DNA of 64,000 nt from Epiperipatus broadwayi (Eukaryota > Onychophora > Udeonychophora > Euonychophora > Peripatidae). Both the position numbers and the translations under genes were made by a program. The DNA lies in assembly GCA_028023455.1 (NCBI GenBank), contig JAQFVV010000318.1, positions 494,001 to 558,000 of the forward strand, in the 5' to 3' direction. How positions within the stretch are numbered: the first letter of the stretch is position 1; each line of letters opens with the position of its first letter. The notes under the pieces were generated by a model that ran no database searches, was not told where the DNA came from, and worked only from the letters and a program-made list of their open reading frames with translations. Shown here in pieces: positions 24,156 through 38,059 of the stretch.

Positions 24156-26560
24156 CTCAACCACAGCTTTAGGACTAAGCCTAATCATAAAATTTAGTTT
24201 CAGAAATTAATAATTAGTGGCTAATCTTAGTATATCTAATTGGAACTTAAATAGCTAATATTCACCTTGATGATGAATAATCATAACTAATAAAAAAAAA
24301 TACTCTCAATGAAATATATACGCCTCTGTTTAATAAAAACAAATTAACATTTATTACTGCATTTTAACCTATACGTAAAAATTTCTATATCTACATGAAA
24401 CTTGATATTAATAATAAGAACAATAATCATAATCGACTGTTTTAAAATCATAACATTAATTTTAAATTTTTTTCCCTTTTCTATAAATGTATTTCAAATT
24501 GGATACTAAGTTTGCTAAAGTTTTCAATTCACAAGAAAATATTTCATAAAAAAAATATTCACTCTTTTTTTTCTTTTCTTTTTTGCACACATACTTTTAT
24601 AATCTAACATGTAAAGTAGAAAGACAAAAAAAAAATGTTAGTAGAAGTGAAAGAGGAAGATTTCCAGAACAAGTTTTAAATTATTTTTCTCCCCCTCCCT
24701 TCTACCCTCTGAAATGCTATACTTTAACTTAAAACAAAAATCTAATATTTTTAATACCGTCTATTATTTTACATTCATACACAATTACATATATGCAACA
24801 AGTATTATTATATTATGTATGTGCGTGTTTTATCCCCATAATATCAAAAATATTATTTAAAACAAAATAATAATAAAAAAATATGTTACATATTAATAAC
24901 ATTTCATAACTTTAGGTTAATAGACAATCATAATTTTAGTACATATAAAATCATTAATGAAGCTTATGTTTATCGTTATTAAGAAATTCTTGTTTTCAAT
25001 TGATCTTGGTTGTTTTAAAAGTTCTTTAAACAAAAATATACCACTCTGTTCCTAAAGTTTTACTAAGTCTCTGATATTATAAAGAAAATATATAAAAAAA
25101 TTTATACTACCAGTTCTATTCTTTGTAGCGACTCCCAATGAGTCAAATTTATCTTGTTTAATGTCTATATTTTGCAGCTACCATTTCCATTTTACTTTGG
25201 AACAATCTCTTTCTTGAGGGTATAATTATTTGATGATGATGATTCTATTGAGGTTATTTGCTTTAGTGGACAATTTAGAAATCATTATATTAACTTTTCT
25301 TCTCTTCCTGTCAAGCATGATCTGTTAGTGGATGAAGCAGTTGTTTTCACATTTATAATTTTTCTTGGGTTCAAACTCAGTTACTGGATTTAATTGAACT
25401 TGATGATTTAACATTTATCTGTAGATTAATCGTTTTTCTTTTGATCACCTTCAAATGTAGGTGAATTTTTTCTTCTTTCTATTTAAAAACATTTTATTTC
25501 TCTCAGTCAGTAAGACGGTGTAGAATATTATAATTTCAGACAAGACATTTCCTTTTTTTTTCTTTATATGATGTGCTGGTTCCAGCAGGTCCTGGGATCC
25601 TCCAGATGAAAATTTTTTTTTTTTTCTAGCCCGACATCCCTATATTTTTAACCTTCAAAAACTTTATATTAAAAAAAAAGATTTAAAAAAAAAAAGATAT
25701 CAGGTCGAATTAAAAATCCTTGTCTTTTCTAGTTTCAATATTTTTTTAAAAGTCTCCTTATAATAGCTCAACTGATTTTCCAGACTGCTTTTATATCCGA
25801 TTTTTTTCTATTTTTGACCACCTCTTTTAATTAGATTTATAACCTATTTTCAACCAAATTGTTTTTTAACTGGATAATGTGAAAAATCTCACTATTCTAT
25901 TTTTAGACAAACTTTTGTTTTGAAGGGGAAAATAGTCTTAATCCTTTTTTACACCTATGTAACATCTTGAATTTGAGATTCTTTCTTTTGATCTTAGGAT
26001 GAGACACTTTTAAAATTAGACTTCTCACATCGTCTCTAAGTTTTAACAGAAAAGCAACCCTTATAATACAAAATTGTTGAGTAAAAAAAAATAATTTAAC
26101 AGATTTTCTTCTTTTTCTTTCAATATTTAATAAATAAAAATGTAGTTTATGTATGCAATGTACACACACACACTCATTCAAATTATTTATAAAACAGGCC
26201 TATAAAACAATCTAAATGCTTTTTAGAAATTATGATTTTAATGTCTACATTAAACTCTTACAATTTTTAAACCCCAAATTATAATCATAGACAAAGAACA
26301 AAAATAGGAATAGAATAATAAAATAGAAACAGAATAAAACATTAGAATTTAGCAAATGTAGGTTAGCCTTGAAGAGAGTTTAATATTTGAAATGTACAAG
26401 AACAATTAAACAGCTTACACACACACTGCCTATACATATGCATTATTACTTTACTTTTTAACAAAAAAAATTTAAATATTGAATAGTTAAATGTGTGTAT
26501 TACTCTTTTTGAGTTTTCTATCAACACACAAACAATTAAAGAATATAACTGTTGTCCCAC
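24156..26560. other. Unassigned sequence before the assembly gap
   Basis: Mostly AT-rich. 25100-25720 is of higher complexity with T-runs; its minus strand gives broken Lys-rich frames. A 92-codon minus-strand frame at 25903-26181 (basic C-terminal half, KLRDDVRSLILKVSHPKIKR) has no domain I recognise and may be a fragment of a decayed retroelement ORF. Not called as a gene. Confidence 0.4.
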
Positions 26561-27060
26561 NNNNNNNNNNNNNNNNNNNNNNNNNNNNNNNNNNNNNNNN
26601 NNNNNNNNNNNNNNNNNNNNNNNNNNNNNNNNNNNNNNNNNNNNNNNNNNNNNNNNNNNNNNNNNNNNNNNNNNNNNNNNNNNNNNNNNNNNNNNNNNNN
26701 NNNNNNNNNNNNNNNNNNNNNNNNNNNNNNNNNNNNNNNNNNNNNNNNNNNNNNNNNNNNNNNNNNNNNNNNNNNNNNNNNNNNNNNNNNNNNNNNNNNN
26801 NNNNNNNNNNNNNNNNNNNNNNNNNNNNNNNNNNNNNNNNNNNNNNNNNNNNNNNNNNNNNNNNNNNNNNNNNNNNNNNNNNNNNNNNNNNNNNNNNNNN
26901 NNNNNNNNNNNNNNNNNNNNNNNNNNNNNNNNNNNNNNNNNNNNNNNNNNNNNNNNNNNNNNNNNNNNNNNNNNNNNNNNNNNNNNNNNNNNNNNNNNNN
27001 NNNNNNNNNNNNNNNNNNNNNNNNNNNNNNNNNNNNNNNNNNNNNNNNNNNNNNNNNNNN
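26561..27060. other. Assembly gap, 500 N
   Basis: Exactly 500 unknown bases, a conventional scaffold gap length, so true size is unknown. Frames spanning it are meaningless. Confidence 0.99.
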
Positions 27061-27430
27061 GACCTTTTTCTTTAATTCCAAACAAAAGAGGTTTATATTT
27101 TTGACTTTTAACTATTTATTTTAACAAATAATACTAAAGAAAACTCTTTAAAGCTATTACTTCTAGTTTGATACTTGTGAAGTGAACTCCCCTTCCCCTT
27201 TTAATTAATTAATTGTAACTTTTATTTCAAAATTAATAATAGAAAACTATTTGACTTTAAAATCTTATGTTTTGACCATAACTGCATTTTGTTTAATAAT
27301 GAAACTCTTTAGATCTTTTATAACTTATTTATTAGTTGTTGACTTATTATTTTAATAATTTTTTAGATAAACAAATTATTATATGCCAATTCAATCTTGG
27401 CACAATATATATATATATGTGTGTGTAACT
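27061..27430 (+). repeat. Dispersed repeat family D, copy 2
   Basis: Matches 8291-8740 in block order: CCCCTTCCCCTTTTAATTAA then TTAATTGTAACTTTTATTTC, an ACTATTTGACTTTAA block, and TTTTAATAATTTTTTAGATA then an ACAATATATATAT block. It starts directly at the gap, so its 5' part may be hidden in the N run. Confidence 0.6.
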
Positions 27431-29835
27431 TTGCTATTTTGTTAATTTCTTATAAATGTGTAGTGCAATCAATTTAAAAAAAAACTGAAAAATTTTTTAA
27501 TAATCATTATTATATTCTATCTAAACTAAGTTAAAATATATAATATTTATTAGACTGAAAAGCTAATCTAAATTATTTTAAAGCTATATTATTTTAAAAA
27601 TTTATTAACAAAGTTAATTTATAATATAATATTTATTGGTCTCATATTAATAAATAATATTGGAATTAGACAATACAATCCTAAAACAATAATTTTAGTA
27701 ATAAAAATCAATATTATATAAGTCTTAATCTTTTCAGTTTAATTTAAATAATTCTTACTTAATTATTTTAAATTATATTAAATAGTGATGTCATAAGTCA
27801 GGTATTCAATGTGTGTTCATCTGTGTGCACACACATTTTTGATAAATTGATTAATTTTAACTCCTTATTGCTAAAGTTAATTTTATTTGTTATATTGATT
27901 TATGTTGCAACTTATTTTTATCAATTTATTTTAAAAGTGTATCAAAATTAATATTATAATTGTTTAAACAATAGTTTTATATTTCCAAATTTAAGTTAAT
28001 AAAAATGTTCTAGTATTAAATTTAGTAAAAAAATAAAATTTTTTTAAAGTATATTTAAATATAATATTTAAGTAAAGTTTCAAATAAATTATTTAATAAG
28101 AATTATTAAATAGATTATTTTAAGAAAAAAGCCAGGCAGAAATTAATTTGTATGTAAATTATTATTGTCTGAAATTGAATTAGCCAATTAGATTAGGGTT
28201 AATTAAAGCTATAAATAAAGGTGATGATTGAGAAAATCAGCAATTATCTGTAATTGTCTATTTAAAATAATTTTTTTCCAATCAATCAAAAGTTTTGTTA
28301 TAATTTTTTTTAAATATTTTTATTTGGTTAGTAAAGTGTTAAAAGTAATTTATAAAATTATTGAATTGTCATTTAAAAAGTTTATTTTGAGTCATTTTAA
28401 AAATGGAGTAAGACCTACAAATATTCCTTATCAGTGCTATAAGAAACCAACTGGAAATTATGATGATTAGTGTCAAAATACCAGTTATCCAACAGATATG
28501 CTAATATTCAGGAGACTATGCCGAGAGGGTGTTGATTCAGACCTAAAAATAACATTAAGGAGTTGTAAAGAATTTCTTTGTAATAGCATTTATATGTTTA
28601 ATATGAAAGGACAATCTTATTTAATTTTAATAATTAACCATAAAGGGCATAGACTTTATGTGATACAGATATCAATTTTGATCTTGGAAAGTTATTAAAA
28701 GATTTTTTCAAAATTTATATTATGTGATAGAAAAAGGATGAATGCTAGCTAATAATTTTTTGAAAATAAACTTATTATCTACTTATCTATTATATGTTAT
28801 TCACAAATGTTTTTAATATGAAACGTCTACTAACCTTAAAGAGAAATGAATGATTATATAATATTTCTCAAGTCTTGTGCAAGTTTAGTATAAAAATAAA
28901 TATGAACTAGTATAAGATTTTTCTATAAGTAATAAGTCGACTATAAATATTGATAAATGGATATTAACCCAGAGGAGAATATTTTTAATGCATAATGTAA
29001 TTAAAATATTGCAATTTATTAATACTCAAATGCATATACGTGGAAGAAAAATTTTTAAAATAGAAAGAACTCATTATGATAAAGTCAGAAATTATTTATA
29101 ATACTTCGATGTAAATATTTGAAGAAGTTTGAAGATGGAAGTATTTCTGCAATAATTTATTGAACTTGGATAGACTAAGAAACTTTTAAATATGGAAAAT
29201 ACTTTATTAAATAATCCCCAATTTTTATTATTAATTTTTTGTGAAATTTGTTTCATCAAGGATAAATGGAACAAACTTTATTTCTAAATACTTTTTGTCC
29301 TGCATAGATGAACAATATTTCAAGTGGATTTTTTTTTGCTTTAATATTTTGCATTTATATTGGAGTTGAGAGCAGTGAGGGAGAGCAGAGAGGAAAAATC
29401 TCTAAATTAGTTAACTGAATGTAATCATGGTAACTTCACTTTTCTCCTGAAGTTTAACTTCAAGAAAAATTAAAGGACATTTTAGTATTTAATAATTTTT
29501 TACTTAAAGTAAAGTAAAAAACTTAGGTTTAAGAAATATCATTTAATTCTTATATGATATGTGAATTTTATTTTAATGATTTGGTATAATAAAAAAAGGT
29601 GACAGTAAAATTAATATTTTTTTGCAATAGTAATAAATCTATAACTTTCAAATGAAATGACATCAACCAGAGAGGATGGTCATTGCAATATTAATCCCAA
29701 GGATAGAGATTAAAGATAAATCGTTAATAATATGTCTTTAAATTTTAATATAGGTATTTATTTACCGAGAGTGATAGAATCAGGTGAACAGAACAGTATA
29801 TTGATTCTGGTAATGTGTGATATAATAATTGATTT
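27431..29835. other. AT-rich sequence, no supported gene
   Basis: Two adjacent plus-strand frames at 28228-28470 (80 codons, Phe/Lys-rich) and 28498-28698 (66 codons, containing FRRLCREGVDSDLKITLRSC) lie close together. The second is less AT-driven but matches no family I know. They could be remnants of one broken ORF. The rest is low-complexity. Confidence 0.4.
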
Positions 29836-29960
29836 TAGATACCATGTGAAGGTATAAATATACATGTTATATGCTAAATCTAATTAGATACTATGTGAAA
29901 ATATGAGTATACAAGTTATATATTGGATCTTTTTAGATACTATAGATAAGTATCAATAAA
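29836..29960. repeat. Short tandem repeat, ~50-bp unit, 2-3 copies
   Basis: TTAGATAC(C/T)ATGTGAA(G/A) followed by a GTATA-AAGTTATAT-type block recurs at about 29836, 29884 and, partially, 29934. Confidence 0.6.
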
Positions 29961-31401
29961 ATGTTAGAAGCAGTATCTGTTTAGATATGACTTGCATATT
30001 TGATCTCTGAATTATTTTTATAAAGAATTTGAATGAAAGTACTTATTATAATTAAATACTTGAAATCATTTGTTGGTACTATATTGAATCTTCTTGATAT
30101 TATAGTGAATGCTCTAAAATAAAGTTTAGAAATTATTTTTTATGATAAGATGTTTTAGAATTTCTTTGTGGTGTTGAAGAAAATATATAGTGTGTATATG
30201 ATAGACAGTTAGTGGTTCAAGAAAAATGGTAAGGATGAAATTCTTAGTGTGAAGAACATTTTGAATATGAAATATTATCTTTTAAATATTGAGTATAATC
30301 TTGTTTTTAATTACTTAAGGAAAAACCTTAAACAATAATTTTTCAACTCAAATATTCCTTTATAAACTTGTCACTTAGAGAAATGAATTTTGATTCAAAA
30401 AGTAATAAAATTGCTTTGTTATGGATGATAAAATACCTAATACCATGGATTAAAGATTTATAAATGAATAGATTTATTTTATAGCACAGATTAAAAAAGT
30501 AATGAATGCTAATCTTTGGATAAAATTTGAAATGAATTAAATCACTGCATGGAATAAACTGAAATAAAGCTACAAATTTGTATCCAGTGCTTATAAAATT
30601 GCATTAAGGATTATCCATGTTAAATATTTAAATAACATTCAAAAAGTTAATGGATTATGAAGCTAAATATTTAAATGCTGCTTATGAATTGTGGATTCTC
30701 AAAGCAAATAGAAAAGTAATAAATGGCCAAGTTATAAGAAATTTTAAAAAAATGGACTAATGTTTTACATATAGATTAACTTGATTAACAAGAATGCTAA
30801 ATGGAATTTATTACTCTTTATGCTATTTCCAGAAAGGATGATATATTACAAAAATGAAATTAATTGTGCAATAAACTAGTCAGATTATTTAATATAATTT
30901 CTTATAATCATTTCTTTTTTGTTAGTTAATATTATAGTTGTTATTAATGTAATAAAATTTTCTCAGATATTATTATGCCATGTACAGATAATATTTTATT
31001 TAATATTGTCGTGGTTGACATATTTTAGTTTTAAGTTGTACAAATGTAAGTAACAGTTAAAATTATATAAAACTAGTGTATTGCACATATTATATGTTTT
31101 ATGAGTGCTTAAATTTCAACCTCAAAGATAAATGTAGTGAATCATTTTTATGCAGATGAGTAAATTTGTAAGGAATATTTTATGCATCATTCTTACATGT
31201 TAGTATTAATTTTAAACTGTTATATAGTATGTGACAGGCAGCTTAATGATCTAGTTAAATTTTGTTAGTAGAGAAGCACTCTACCTGCAACTGAATCCAG
31301 TAAAGGATCTTGAGGCAAAATAAATAAGTCCAATGTGGTAAATATCATCTAGATACACTAAGCAATGATTTGTATTTACTTCTCCTTAAAAGAGAGTCAA
31401 T
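29961..31401. other. AT-rich sequence, nothing recognised
   Basis: No repeat family seen elsewhere in the window and no coding signal. Frames are short. Confidence 0.5.
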
Positions 31402-31704
31402 TGTCCCACGTGGACTTTGCCTCACCTGATTGACTGACATTTGATCTATGATAATTCATGTCCTTTTCCCCCTTCTTTTGGTGTTTTTTCTTGATGTTTG
31501 TATTCAGAATTTGTTTTTTTTATATATACCTGTAATACCTAATCTACTGTATAAGGTAGTAATATTGCTATGAGCCACCACCCAGCTGTAGAATATCAAT
31601 GTATCATTGTAGCCTCTAAGGTCCACTGCTGCAGGTGACAGAATGTGGTCCCTGCACAGGTGGATCATACTTTAGTGACTTAATAAAGTTGCTTTGACAC
31701 AACA
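31402..31704 (+). mobile_element. Possible solo LTR
   Basis: A 303-bp block begins TGTCCCACGTGGAC and ends GCTTTGACACAACA, that is TG...CA ends with partially inverted tips. It has a TATATATA-type box (about 31520) and a poly(A) signal AATAAA at 31682-31687 close to the 3' end. It is less AT-rich than its flanks. These are expected features of a Ty3/gypsy-type LTR, but no target-site duplication (TCAAT versus TTATT), primer-binding site or internal region was found, so the call is tentative. Confidence 0.4.
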
Positions 31705-34700
31705 TTATTATGTGAGGTTGATTAATAATTGATTAGTTAATAAAACAAATTAATTAAGAACGACTAATACACATTTATCTTTTATATGATGATAATTATT
31801 ATTCTCCAGTATTTAAATTGAGAATTTTTTTTTACCAATAAACAAACGATTGTTATTTAATGTTAGTGTCTTTACAACACTTATTGGCTGATAACACATT
31901 TTTCATATCCTAAGTTCAAATTAGATTTAGGAAACAAATAATAACTTTTATTAGACATTTTATATAATTTTTTATTGTTATTATTCCTTTTTATCATTGA
32001 TTTTATATTGTATAATAAAGTAATCGTTAATTTTTGAATATTTCCCTTTTATCGTTATTAAAAAACATCATCATTGCATATTCACGATATAAAGGTCATA
32101 TTTGAAATATTAACTTATAATTAAAATTTATCTGGATTAAATACATCATTATTATACGGACGCTGTCTGAAATATAAAAGTATTCAGTAAGATCATGTAC
32201 ACAAAATTCCTTTTACATTGCTGTATTCTAAAATACATAAACCCACTTTTCATTCATGCATTTATTTTATATAACCCGGAAATAAATTACAGATTGAGTT
32301 ACTCTTATTTAGTTCTGATAGTAAGAAATCATATATTTTTCAAAGATTTTATTATCAAAATAAAATAAGACTAAGTGATGAATAATCCTAAGAAATTTAT
32401 TTATTATTCTATTAAATGCGAATTTATTATCAAAGTATAGAGTACTTTTAACTTATGTTGAAATAGAAAAAACTTCTATGCATAATAATTTGCAAGTCAT
32501 GTGAGAGATAGTAATTGCACTGCTCCTGCATTATCAATCTCAGCTATCTCAAGTGTATTTTATATATTATTGACTTAGATTCATTTTTTTTATCATATTG
32601 CCACTGAGATCTCATCTCATTATTTGCTGTCAAATTTTGAACATCTCAACTGAAATCACATCATCTTTTTATATGGTTTCAATATTTCAATGCTGATTTT
32701 GATTATAATCATCAATTGTGATTTTTTGAGAATGATAATTATCATTAACCCTGTAATATTGTTATAATATATATATCGTGATATATTTAACTGATCACAT
32801 AAAAATCACCACTCACATATACATCATAAAGACTGAATCTACCAACACAATCAAATATGTTTGTGTAAATTGTCAGTTAAAATTATATTATTGACCATAC
32901 TAATATATATGTATACCAAATCCTTAAACACAAGTAAGTGAAAGTCTCAAAAAACTAAAGAAAGAAACCATTAATGTTAAATTATTTTATTATTATTATT
33001 ATTAATCCAGCATAAAATTATAAAAAGATCAAAGTGACGTTAACAATAAAAGCAAAGCGCGAACTTGAATGAAACTCACGATCTAAAATTAAAATATTAA
33101 ACAAAATAGAACACTTTTGTTCTTTTTTTAAAAAAGGAAGGCAATTTATTACGTCATCAAGAAAAGATACTTGATAAATTCTTAAAATCAACTTATTTGT
33201 CATATTAACTATCCTTAATATTGAAGTTCATAAATCACTATTATTGCCATTTCAGGAAGCTGATTAAAGGACCCACTTTAATTCTATAAAGCTTATATTT
33301 TTAACCCAAGTTATAAGCTAAAAAAGAACGAATCATGCAGTGGCTAAGAAATGATAAAACATTGTGGGGGTGGAACTGCTCATAATACAAACATGATTCC
33401 AGATATGGCTATCATTTCAAATTAACATCATGAAGACCATGATAATAAAAGACTTACAATGCATTACAATTAAGTAAAGAAATGACCTAAGCACAGAAAA
33501 GATAGTTTATAAAAGAGTCTGAGTCACCAACATGACAACCCAGTTGACGACCAAAGATTATCTGATGGACTATCAGCCAGTTCATGCAAAGGAACTTTCC
33601 TGAGAGCAAGGATGCTCACACATTTCACAATGTGAATTACAAGGTTTTGAACTATGGCTAGATTATGCTGGATTTACATTCCATATTATATTTTTCTATT
33701 TTTTTTTTATTTTGTTTGTTAAATTGGTTTCTTTTTTTTGAAACAGAGAATCAATCCACCCAATCTCCAATTATTCTAGAGGGAGAAAAGCTATCAATTC
33801 TATTTATTTTTCATTTAATAATAAAATTTAGGGGCAGACTCCCAATTTGCTTGCCTAACAAAAGTAGTGCTTTAGATTTATGTATAAAATTATATCAATC
33901 ATAGCCACTAAAAATTATATATTAGACAAAATTGCAGTCATAAAGTTACATGACAATATGAGCCTTCAAAACAAGTAAAGAGAGGGGTTTCAAGTAGTGT
34001 GTATGAGCTGACAGTCACAATGTTTATGTACCTCAATGGAATTGTGCGCAGATAAGGACTCAAATGCAAATTCATGTCTATGCTTTGATACTCATGCTAT
34101 AATGTCAGTAGTTTTGCAATATCTTACAAAACAGCATCACATTATTTTCTATGATATATTTTTTCAAGTCTATAGCTAGAAAATAAAGTATATATAATTA
34201 AATTATATCTCTGTGAGACAATAAATATAGCAAGAAAAGGTATTTCAAACAGCATAACTGAAAATATACAAAAATGTAAAATAAAAAGAGAAGATCCTCA
34301 TTTGTAATTGACAAAAACAGCAGCCTTCATTTTCTGATTTGGATAACAAGAAACCAATTGCTATGATTACAAATTTATATCCAACTTTCAGAAAATGATG
34401 TCAACTGAAAAAATAAAGAAAAACCATGACAAATATATCCATGTCCATCTGCAGTAGAAATGTATAACTGCTATGTGGGTGGCATCAACTTGACCAAAAA
34501 AATAGACCCAATATTGTCCAAGTTATAATCATTGCAATCATTCTGGCACTGATTTGATACAGCTGTTTCTAATGCTTATCTTTTACATTCTATTTAGATT
34601 GTATGTTCCAACACAACCAATATCTATGCCATAATACATTTTGAATAAAAGTATGTATCTGTTTTCATATTTAACTGATAAGCTGGGATATACTATTCAA

Positions 34701-34706
34701 ATTGGT
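31705..34706. other. Unassigned sequence upstream of the hAT remnant
   Basis: 33330-33670 is of higher complexity. Its content (for example CCAACATGACAACCCAGTTG) suggests an old repeat body, but no family is recognised. A short (ATT)n lies at about 32990-33004. 34200-34700 may hold the N-terminal region or 5' sequence of the hAT element, too decayed to align by eye. Confidence 0.4.
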
Positions 34707-36550
34707 TGGAAAAAGCTATATGACCACATACCATCTCATGAAAATTTTATTACCCACACAAAAAATTATGTTTCATGGAAAAAAATTGATTAAAAAGGCA
34801 TTAAAAGATAAAGGAATAGAAAATTTGTTTCTAAATTAAATTAGGGACCAAACCAAACTTTGGAAAAAGTTACTGGAGTGCTATCTGGATGTAATATTTT
34901 TTATTACTGAAAGAGGTCTAGCATTTTTTGGATCTGATGAATGCATTGGAAGTTCTCATAATGGTAATTTTCTTGGAGTAATTTAACTGTTAAGTAAATA
35001 TAGTCCAATATTGACAAAGAATGTTTTGAAAGTTAAAGCTGTACAAGAAGAGAATAAAAGAATGCAAGTTCACTATCTTTTGACAAGAATACAGCATGAA
35101 TTTATTAATATTTGTGGTTCATTTGTTCAAAGCACAATTATTGAGGAAGTCAAGAAGAATACATATTTTTCTATTATTGTGGATGCAATTCCAGATTCAT
35201 TCCATAAGAAACAGACAATATTAATAATTTGGTACATCAAGTTTAATGAATTGGCATTTTCAGTCAAAGAAAGATTCATGTGTTTCAATTATTTCCCCAA
35301 AAATAGCTACTCAACTATTAAATTTACTTCAGGAATTAAAATTGAATTATAAAAATTGTGTGGGACCAGATTACAATAATGGAGTCAATATGACAGGAAA
35401 ATACAATGGTGCACAAGCTGTTATTTGAAGGGAAAATAACAATTGCACATCCTCTGGTTGTGGTAACAACACTTTAAATCTGGTAGGAGTAGATTTACAA
35501 AAAAACAATAAGTTTCTTTAGTACAGTTCAGTAAATTTACAACTTCTTCAGTGGAAGTCTGAAGAAATTGAGATTTTTAAAAAGCACTTATCAGGGTATT
35601 TATTACACAACACTTTGAAAACAATATATCCAGAAAGACTAGCTTTAAACTTGAAATCTATATTATCTGCCTTAAAAAAATTTAACTTAAAAAACCTTCC
35701 CATTGAAGCACAATCACAGATTCTGGTTCTTGGATAATATTTGTCAAAATTTGAATGTGTAATTATGTCCACAGTTTGATTGAAAATACTAAAATTATTG
35801 CATCAAACAAATCTTGTAACTGAGTATCATAAAGCAATGTTGGATACAAAAAAGATAATACTGAGAACCTAATTAAAGGTATAGAAGAATTAAAAAAATA
35901 TGGAAGTTAGTTATTGAAAAGTGAAAAAAAGTAGCAACTGAAAATGATATGATTGTCAATTTTGAAGTAATCATAGACTAAAAGACCAAAAATATGCTGA
36001 AGAATACTTCCATTTAAACATTTTTGATAAAATTATTAATTCAATAATAGATGGGCTTTGGAGTTGATTTTAAGCAATTTTTTCAATTGCTCTTTCTTCA
36101 AGGTTTTTTGGAAAATTAATAAAATGGAGAAAGATAGCAATTTTAAAAGCAAAATTATTTTTAGAAAAATATAAAAATGAAATAAATGAGGAAATTGTTA
36201 AGGAAATAATACTGCTAAAGCAAATTTACAAGTCCAATTTCAAATTAAGTATGAAGCCAAAGAATTGCTTAAAGAAATTATAGAGATAGGGGTTTTAAAC
36301 ATTTCCCCAAATATATCAATTTTGCTGCAGATTTTCCTAATATTACCTTTGAGTGTAGCAGAAGCTGAAAGATTGTTTAGTGTTTTAAAAATAATTTAAA
36401 AATTTCTGTGATTTTCTGTGTATCAGACATAACTAAACAGATTGGCAACCCTTAATATTAATTATGGCATTACTCACATTTTAGATTACTTTGACATAAT
36501 TGCTAAATTTGTAAACGATAAAGTTTCAGAGCATATGTTAAATAAATTAT
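34707..36550 (+). pseudogene. hAT transposase pseudogene, ZMYM1-like
   Basis: Broken but ordered protein of the hAT family close to the ZMYM1-like group (DUF4371 plus hAT dimerisation). Segments: WKKLYDHIPSHENFITHTK (34707), LLECYLDVIFFITERGLAFF then GSDECIGSSHNGNFLG (about 34870-34980), an open stretch 35011-35352 with FINICGSFVQSTIIEEVKK and YFSIIVDAIPDS (the IIVDA Asp corresponds to the first RNase H-fold Asp), GPDYNNGVNMTGKYNGAQAV (about 35365), NTLNLVG, then the C-terminal dimerisation block ILPLSVAEAERLFSVLK (about 36335) and ILDYFDIIAKFVNDK. Several stops and frameshifts. Sequence at 36610-36672 may be the element's 3' end. No N-terminal BED/TTF finger seen. Dead copy. Confidence 0.9.
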
Positions 36551-38059
36551 TTTTATAGTGAGTTAAATTAAAAATTTTATTTTCTTGATCAAAATTTAAT
36601 TTTAATTTTTGAGGGACCTCAAAAATATTACTTGCCATGGATCTCATAATTTTTCTGCAAAGGCCTATATATAACTTTATACAATACGTATATAAGAATA
36701 TAATAAATATTTTTGAGGAAAATCTTTAAATAAGAAAGAATACCTAATTATATATATATATATAAGTCATATGCAAGTTCTTCAGGAAGCCAAAATCATT
36801 TGAATGCAGAATTTAAAAAATTTGGAAATCAATCCAAAAACGATAATTTCTTGAGTCTATTGCTGTTTTAAACTGTTTTTAAATTTTGTTAATATATATA
36901 TTAATAAAATATTATTGAATGATTTTAATTAATCTTGTAATTAAAAAATATATGCACATAAAATGTTTACTTGAAAGTAAATAGGATTTTTAAACAACGA
37001 CATATTGTTAAAAGCGATTGAATTTACAACTTTCTTTAGCACACACAAAAAAATAATTTTTTTTAAAAAAAAAAAAATTACCTAAATTTTCTTCCGTTTT
37101 ACTTGAAACTGCAAAAGCATCTTCTATATTTACTGCAATAATAATGATTAATATTGTATATAATAATTAATAACACTTAGAGATATAAGTACTATATGTA
37201 ATAAATGATTAGTTATTCATTATACACATTAAATGTATTTAAAGTCATATTCAAAATTTTTATCTCACAAAAAATCATATAATATAAAAGTTTACCAACT
37301 ATCAGATATGATATGTGCTTTTGGTCTCTCTACATAATCAAATAAAGAAGACAAAGCTAATATGCAGATATCTTTTACAATAAAAAAATTCTATGTATAT
37401 GATAAAAAGTATTTTGAGTAGTATTAATTCAATCTTTTTGAAAGAGGCATTAGCGTGATGTATTTTTCTACTGTGTATTTTGAAAATAATTAGACTTTTT
37501 TTTTCAATGCATGACAATAATTTAAGAAAATAGTTCAATAAGTAACTGATGTTTCAGTATGATCATTTTCTTCACAGCTTCTGAGGAATTTCTTTAAGCT
37601 GCTTATTGTACTATTTTCAAAGTTTATTGTTATTTATGTGAATTAAAAAATTTTCAGCTTCGAAATATATGGGAAAAAAAATATAAAAAACTAAAGATTT
37701 AAAAAAAAAACAATATAAATATTTCTACTAGTCATAATAGTTTTCAAATATGTACAAATATGTTACAATTCACAAATAATATAAAAACAAATATATATAT
37801 ATATCTTAAAACAAAATATTGGAATCAAACCAACAATTATCAATATATCGATATAAATAAAAGCTATAGTTTTTATTTATTAATATATTGACATATTAAA
37901 TTTTGTAAAGTTAATCCTGATGTTTTAAGTATTATAAATTATTTTGTCTGATATTAAATATATAGTAGTTTTCAGAATTAATAAAAAAAAACATGGTTCA
38001 ATATATGTTTCCAGTCAGTTTGAACTATTTTCAACTAAATGCATTTTTTAAAAATATAC
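36551..38059. other. AT-rich spacer between two transposon remnants
   Basis: Contains (TA)n at about 36750-36764 and 37793-37804. 36610-36672 (GGACCTCAAAAATATTACTT through GCAAAGGCC) is a candidate 3' terminus of the hAT element. No coding signal. Confidence 0.5.

Noticed and set aside
26363-27124. ORFs of 180-240 codons spanning the gap
   Set aside because: They consist mostly of unknown residues from the 500-N gap.
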